A stretch of 64,000 nt of DNA, from positions 186,001-250,000 of the forward strand of contig CANTFL010001471.1 in assembly GCA_947650285.1 (NCBI GenBank), given 5' to 3'. Below are positions 61,001 through 64,000 of the stretch, in pieces (positions within the stretch are counted from its first letter, which is position 1; every line of letters starts with the position of its first letter). The translations under genes and the position numbers were made by a program. Source of the DNA: Hyaloperonospora brassicae. Taxonomy: Eukaryota > Oomycota > Peronosporomycetes > Peronosporales > Peronosporaceae. The notes below the pieces were generated by a model. It worked only from the letters and a program-made list of their open reading frames with translations. It had not been told where the DNA came from and made no database searches.

Positions 61001-61972
61001 CTACAGGTCGTCGCCGTTTCCGACAGTTTGACCAGACACACCACCACCAAAGGCACCGGCTGCGCCGAATCGGGTGCCTTGAGCACCAAACCCTCCAGCT
61101 CCGCCATTCATCCCGCCGTTCATCCCGCCGTTCATCCCGCCGTTCATCCCGCCGTTCATCCCACGAGGGCCATCGAAGCCGTTCGTATCGCCGTTGCCAC
61201 CCGGACGCCCGCCGAAGCCGCCCATGCCACCACCAAATGGACGATTGAGACCCTGTTGACCGATGCCTCCTCCCATTCCGCCGAATTGCCCTCCGCCGAT
61301 CCCATTGGCGCCTGGGAACCCGCCAGCACCTGCAGCTCCAGGTCCGATGGCACCAGTACCAGCATTCGCACCAGCTCCGAGCCCACCATTACCTGCTCTA
61401 CCGGGAGCCGCACCAGCACCCGCGCCGTTGTTCCGTCCACCTGCTGGCACCGTTGGCGCGGGAGTCGCAGGACCCCCATTGTCAAGTCTTCCGTTGTCTG
61501 GTCCATCTGCGTCGCCAATTGCGTTGCCAGCTCCAGCTCCAGCACCTCCAGCGCCATTCATGAATCCGGTCGTGGTTCTACCACCCTGGCCGAGTGCAGC
61601 ACCGTTGCCTCCTGCTCCGACGCCAAACTGATTGCCACCGCCGAACCCACCCGGCTGTCCGAAACCACCACCGCCGCCACCTGGACCGCCCATTCCGCCA
61701 CCGAACCCGTTGCCGCCTCCGTTGAGACCGCCCATTCCGCCACCGAACCCGTTGCCGCCTCCGTTCAGGCCGCCTATTCCACCACCAAACCCGTTGCCAC
61801 CTCCGTTCAGACCGCCCATTCCACCACCGAACCCGTTGCCATTGCCCGCGCCGAATTGCTCACGGCCACGCGCCTCTGGACCTGTACGCACAGGACCGCG
61901 AGGTCTCTGCGCAAAGACACTGCAACGGACAAAAGCCAGCACCGTCATCGCCAGTGCTAGACGAGTTGCCAT
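61001..61972 (-). CDS. secreted glycine-rich protein (323 aa)
   Basis: Single frame from the ATG at 61970-61972. Residues 1-21 (MATRLALAMTVLAFVRCSVF, then A) form a signal peptide with likely cleavage before QRPRGPVRTG. The mature protein is almost entirely Gly with Asn, Ala, Phe and Met. It has four 14-residue units (FGGGMGGLNGGGNG and variants) near residues 45-100, a mixed Ala/Gly/Pro centre (PATPAPTVPAGG), five NGGM tetrads near the end (about 270-290), and a GDDL carboxy terminus. There are no Cys in the mature part, no membrane segment, no GPI-type tail and no RxLR motif. A structural wall or apoplastic role is likely. The strongly biased composition also opens a long antisense frame, which is not a gene. 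It has an upstream initiator motif and a possible mirror copy beyond the right edge. Confidence 0.85.
   Translation of the reverse strand: MATRLALAMTVLAFVRCSVFAQRPRGPVRTGPEARGREQFGAGNGNGFGGGMGGLNGGGNGFGGGIGGLNGGGNGFGGGMGGLNGGGNGFGGGMGGPGGGGGGFGQPGGFGGGNQFGVGAGGNGAALGQGGRTTTGFMNGAGGAGAGAGNAIGDADGPDNGRLDNGGPATPAPTVPAGGRNNGAGAGAAPGRAGNGGLGAGANAGTGAIGPGAAGAGGFPGANGIGGGQFGGMGGGIGQQGLNRPFGGGMGGFGGRPGGNGDTNGFDGPRGMNGGMNGGMNGGMNGGMNGGAGGFGAQGTRFGAAGAFGGGVSGQTVGNGDDL
61101..61162 (-). repeat. 12-bp tandem repeat coding NGGM units
   Basis: About five copies of a 12-bp unit (ccgttcatcccg on the plus strand) lie inside the glycine-rich gene and encode consecutive NGGM tetrads. The near-identical copies imply slippage and probable length polymorphism. 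Confidence 0.9.
61686..61846 (-). repeat. 42-bp tandem repeat coding 14-residue Gly-rich units
   Basis: Four units start at 61686, 61728, 61770 and 61812. The first two differ at two positions, the third at several, and the fourth is partial. Each encodes FGGG(M/I)GGLNGGGNG in the glycine-rich protein. Confidence 0.9.
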
Positions 61973-62030
61973 GTCGGTCGAAGCGATTGCGATCGGAGAG
62001 ATACGTGCAGAGTAGTTGTTGGAACGAGCT

Positions 62031-62047
62031 GGGAAATCTGAAAGTGA
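62031..62047 (-). promoter_or_regulatory. oomycete initiator plus flanking region of the glycine-rich gene
   Basis: The minus strand reads TCACTTTCAGATTTCCC, a close fit to the oomycete YCAYTYY initiator directly followed by the (A/C)(A/T)TTTNC flanking element. It lies about 60-75 bases upstream of the ATG, the usual oomycete distance. Confidence 0.6.
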
Positions 62048-62117
62048 GAGTCAACGGCGTTTGGAGTTGGCATACGATGCTGGCGACTTGTCCGTACACG
62101 AAGAATGGACCCACCGT

Positions 62118-62544
62118 AAAGCTTGTTCAATCTTTCACTCTGATGCCATCGCGTCTTCTCCCTCTTCACGCGTAGTCTCTTCTTGCGCATCAGTGTCAAA
62201 ACCAGTGGATCGGTATTCACCACGACGCTTCTGATGGGAGAGTCAAGATCAGGGGCAGGCAGGACCCGAATCCGTACACATCATCGTTGCGTTCTCGGTC
62301 ACATGAGACAGTCCAGCATGGCGGATTGACCCTGTGCGTGCGCTGGTGGCCCTTTTTCGATTAGCCGGTGATGGATCGATTGGAAGAGTCGTTGTTGTTG
62401 TGTGTCTTGATCGTGGTCTGCCTGCAAAGTGTGGATTGCATCGATTGGGTCCTCCTTTTCAGCACGTAAGTCACATCTTGCAGAGTCACGCACGAACCAA
62501 ATGTGACCCGTAACAGGATACTACTGGTCATGCCTGGTTCGTGG
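62118..62544. repeat. left arm of a large inverted repeat
   Basis: Position n in this arm pairs with 126118 minus n in the right arm (63574-64000). I found no mismatch in the parts compared. The outer end at 62118 is set only by the end of the window, so the true arm may extend leftward into the promoter and body of the glycine-rich gene. The inner end is at 62544/63574, where the sequences diverge at once. Confidence 0.9.
62299..62493 (-). CDS. possible 64-residue reading frame in the left arm
   Basis: The frame runs from a GTG (VRDSARCDLRAEKEDPIDAI) to a TGA and includes DQDTQQQRLFQSIHHRLIEK. It is open for a few more codons upstream but has no ATG nearby. The composition is protein-like and both arms carry it unchanged. 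It may be a terminal exon of an unrecognised gene, or it may be chance. Confidence 0.25.
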   Translation of the reverse strand: MRDSARCDLRAEKEDPIDAIHTLQADHDQDTQQQRLFQSIHHRLIEKGPPAHAQGQSAMLDCLM

Positions 62545-63573
62545 AGTTGTTAACACAATACAGGAGTCAGGAAGGGTGTATTCGTCACGAAGTTGGATAG
62601 CCTCAATGAGCCATGTTTGGCCGTGGCATGCAGTAGAAATGAACGTAAGACAAATAACGAACGTTGACTCATGTCAGACATTGTGCATGTGTGGTCGGTG
62701 ATCAGGCTATTGCTTACATTTCGAATGAAGTTCACATCAAGTTACCACGCTGTTATACAACAGTGTTCACGATGTAAGCTTTGGCGGTGACTGGTGCATG
62801 GGCAACTTAATGGTATCTACGTCGGAAAACTGGCACGGTTGCACGGTGCCATGGCGTCGTAGCTTTCTCGTCCATCGTACATGTGGGTTGCTTGGTCTGT
62901 ATGCTGAGCGAAACGTCTACTACATAAAGTAAAGCAAATGTTGCAATGCCGTGTTCGTGACATGCAGAGATCGATCAAACGTCTCGTCAACACAACAGTC
63001 ACGAGATGACAAAACTAGTCACCAAGAAAGCCATCGTATTGCACCTAGCAAGTTTTGCGACAACCGAGTAAGACATGAGCCGTCGTCCCAGTGTTGTTGC
63101 CGCAGTGTAGCGAGGCTCCCGGACTGTAACTGATAAGTGCCCTGAGTTGCCATCTGACTTCAACGCATTGTTCATGAAGATCAAAGGTCGAAACTATCGA
63201 AGTCAGAGTCCACTTGGTCTTAACTCGCAATGTTATCGCAGATATGATTGCCGATGCTCTAAACTCGTATCGTCGCATCGATCGACGAGATTTTCTCAAT
63301 CTCAGCTGTCTTTTACGAACGCATATAGAGTGCTCACGGACTGATGAGTGTCCCTTTATCTCTGCTGCGGGTCACACGTTGTAGCTCTCCGCTAGCATAT
63401 TGATTGCACTCGTGGTAAGTAAGACCTTGGTGAAAGGTACAAGCAAACTTGGTCATATGACACAATGACTCATCTCTACACATCATGAACCTATACATGT
63501 ACATCATTCATACCAAACCCAAAAAAGCTGGTAAATTTTGACTCACGTTCATTTCTACTCCCAACCTACGACC
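62545..63573. other. 1029-bp spacer of the inverted repeat
   Basis: Short frames only (at most 84 codons) with no motif, signal peptide or transposase-like sequence. I see no gene, and no sign that the spacer is a transposon with its own ends. Confidence 0.5.
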
Positions 63574-64000
63574 CCACGAACCAGGCATGACCAGTAGTAT
63601 CCTGTTACGGGTCACATTTGGTTCGTGCGTGACTCTGCAAGATGTGACTTACGTGCTGAAAAGGAGGACCCAATCGATGCAATCCACACTTTGCAGGCAG
63701 ACCACGATCAAGACACACAACAACAACGACTCTTCCAATCGATCCATCACCGGCTAATCGAAAAAGGGCCACCAGCGCACGCACAGGGTCAATCCGCCAT
63801 GCTGGACTGTCTCATGTGACCGAGAACGCAACGATGATGTGTACGGATTCGGGTCCTGCCTGCCCCTGATCTTGACTCTCCCATCAGAAGCGTCGTGGTG
63901 AATACCGATCCACTGGTTTTGACACTGATGCGCAAGAAGAGACTACGCGTGAAGAGGGAGAAGACGCGATGGCATCAGAGTGAAAGATTGAACAAGCTTT
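63574..64000. repeat. right arm of the inverted repeat, cut by the window end
   Basis: It is the reverse complement of 62118-62544 over its full 427 bp as far as I can compare. The homology is still perfect at the last base, so the arm very probably continues outside the window. Confidence 0.9.
63625..63819 (+). CDS. possible 64-residue reading frame in the right arm
   Basis: Identical in sequence to the frame at 62299-62493 but on the opposite strand. The same caution applies: GTG start, no recognised family. If the palindrome continues, it would be followed by a second glycine-rich gene on the plus strand. Confidence 0.25.
   Translation: MRDSARCDLRAEKEDPIDAIHTLQADHDQDTQQQRLFQSIHHRLIEKGPPAHAQGQSAMLDCLM

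Noticed and set aside
61028..61960. 310-codon plus-strand reading frame rich in Ser, Thr and Ala
   Set aside because: It is exactly antisense to the glycine-rich gene. The repetitive GC-rich codons keep the opposite strand open. The sense frame has a signal peptide and an initiator, the antisense frame has neither.
62118..64000. Reading the inverted repeat as the terminal inverted repeats of a DNA transposon
   Set aside because: The spacer has no transposase-like frame and the arms do not end at a recognisable terminus or target duplication within the window. A segmental palindrome is simpler.
1..64000. RxLR, Crinkler or other cytoplasmic effector genes, tRNA and rRNA genes, CRISPR arrays
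   Set aside because: None could be read. No signal peptide followed by RxLR/EER or LxLFLAK was found, no tRNA-like fold was convincing, and no regularly spaced repeat array of CRISPR type exists.

Overview
The window reads as nuclear DNA of an oomycete, most likely a member of the Peronosporales (Phytophthora or a downy mildew). Supporting signs are short GT-AG introns of about 75-120 bp, start-site motifs that resemble the oomycete initiator plus flanking region, a 28-residue-unit ankyrin protein of the kind expanded in Phytophthora, and decayed gypsy, copia and non-LTR retrotransposons. The species call is inference.

Layout. (1) Positions 1-206 hold the 5' end of a gene that leaves the window on the minus strand. 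(2) About 0.2-49.5 kb is a gene-poor, AT-rich repeat region. It contains one intact gene, an ankyrin-repeat protein (12.2-14.1 kb, minus). Around it lie copia fragments (12.05 and 16 kb), a 391-bp solo-LTR-like element with a 5-bp target duplication and a chain of hairpins (14.8-15.2 kb), a dead Ty3/gypsy polymerase (27.4-28.4 kb), and a decayed non-LTR retrotransposon of roughly 9.7 kb (36.8-46.5 kb). That last element has gag-like, OTU-protease-like, endonuclease and reverse transcriptase remnants in order. Smaller curiosities are a 15-bp, pentapeptide-like tandem repeat at 4.84 kb, a 63-bp in-frame duplication at 10.6 kb and several perfect hairpins. (3) Positions 49.5-62.1 kb are a compact gene-rich block: a six-exon membrane MORN plus DUF900-type alpha/beta hydrolase (+), a 1805-residue WDR7/rabconnectin-3-beta-like WD protein (+), a UIM plus F-box protein of the FBXO9/Hrt3 type (+) and a secreted glycine-rich protein (-). 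(4) Positions 62.1-64.0 kb form a large inverted repeat (two 427-bp arms, essentially identical, 1029-bp spacer). Its right arm is cut by the window end.

The genes do not form one pathway. The WDR7-like protein points to V-ATPase assembly and acidification of endomembrane compartments. The F-box protein points to SCF ubiquitin ligation. The hydrolase looks membrane anchored. The glycine-rich protein is probably exported to the wall or apoplast. The contrast between a dense housekeeping block and a decayed-transposon plain fits the two-speed organisation known in oomycete plant pathogens. No RxLR or Crinkler effector, tRNA, rRNA or CRISPR array could be supported. All readings were made by eye without database searches.
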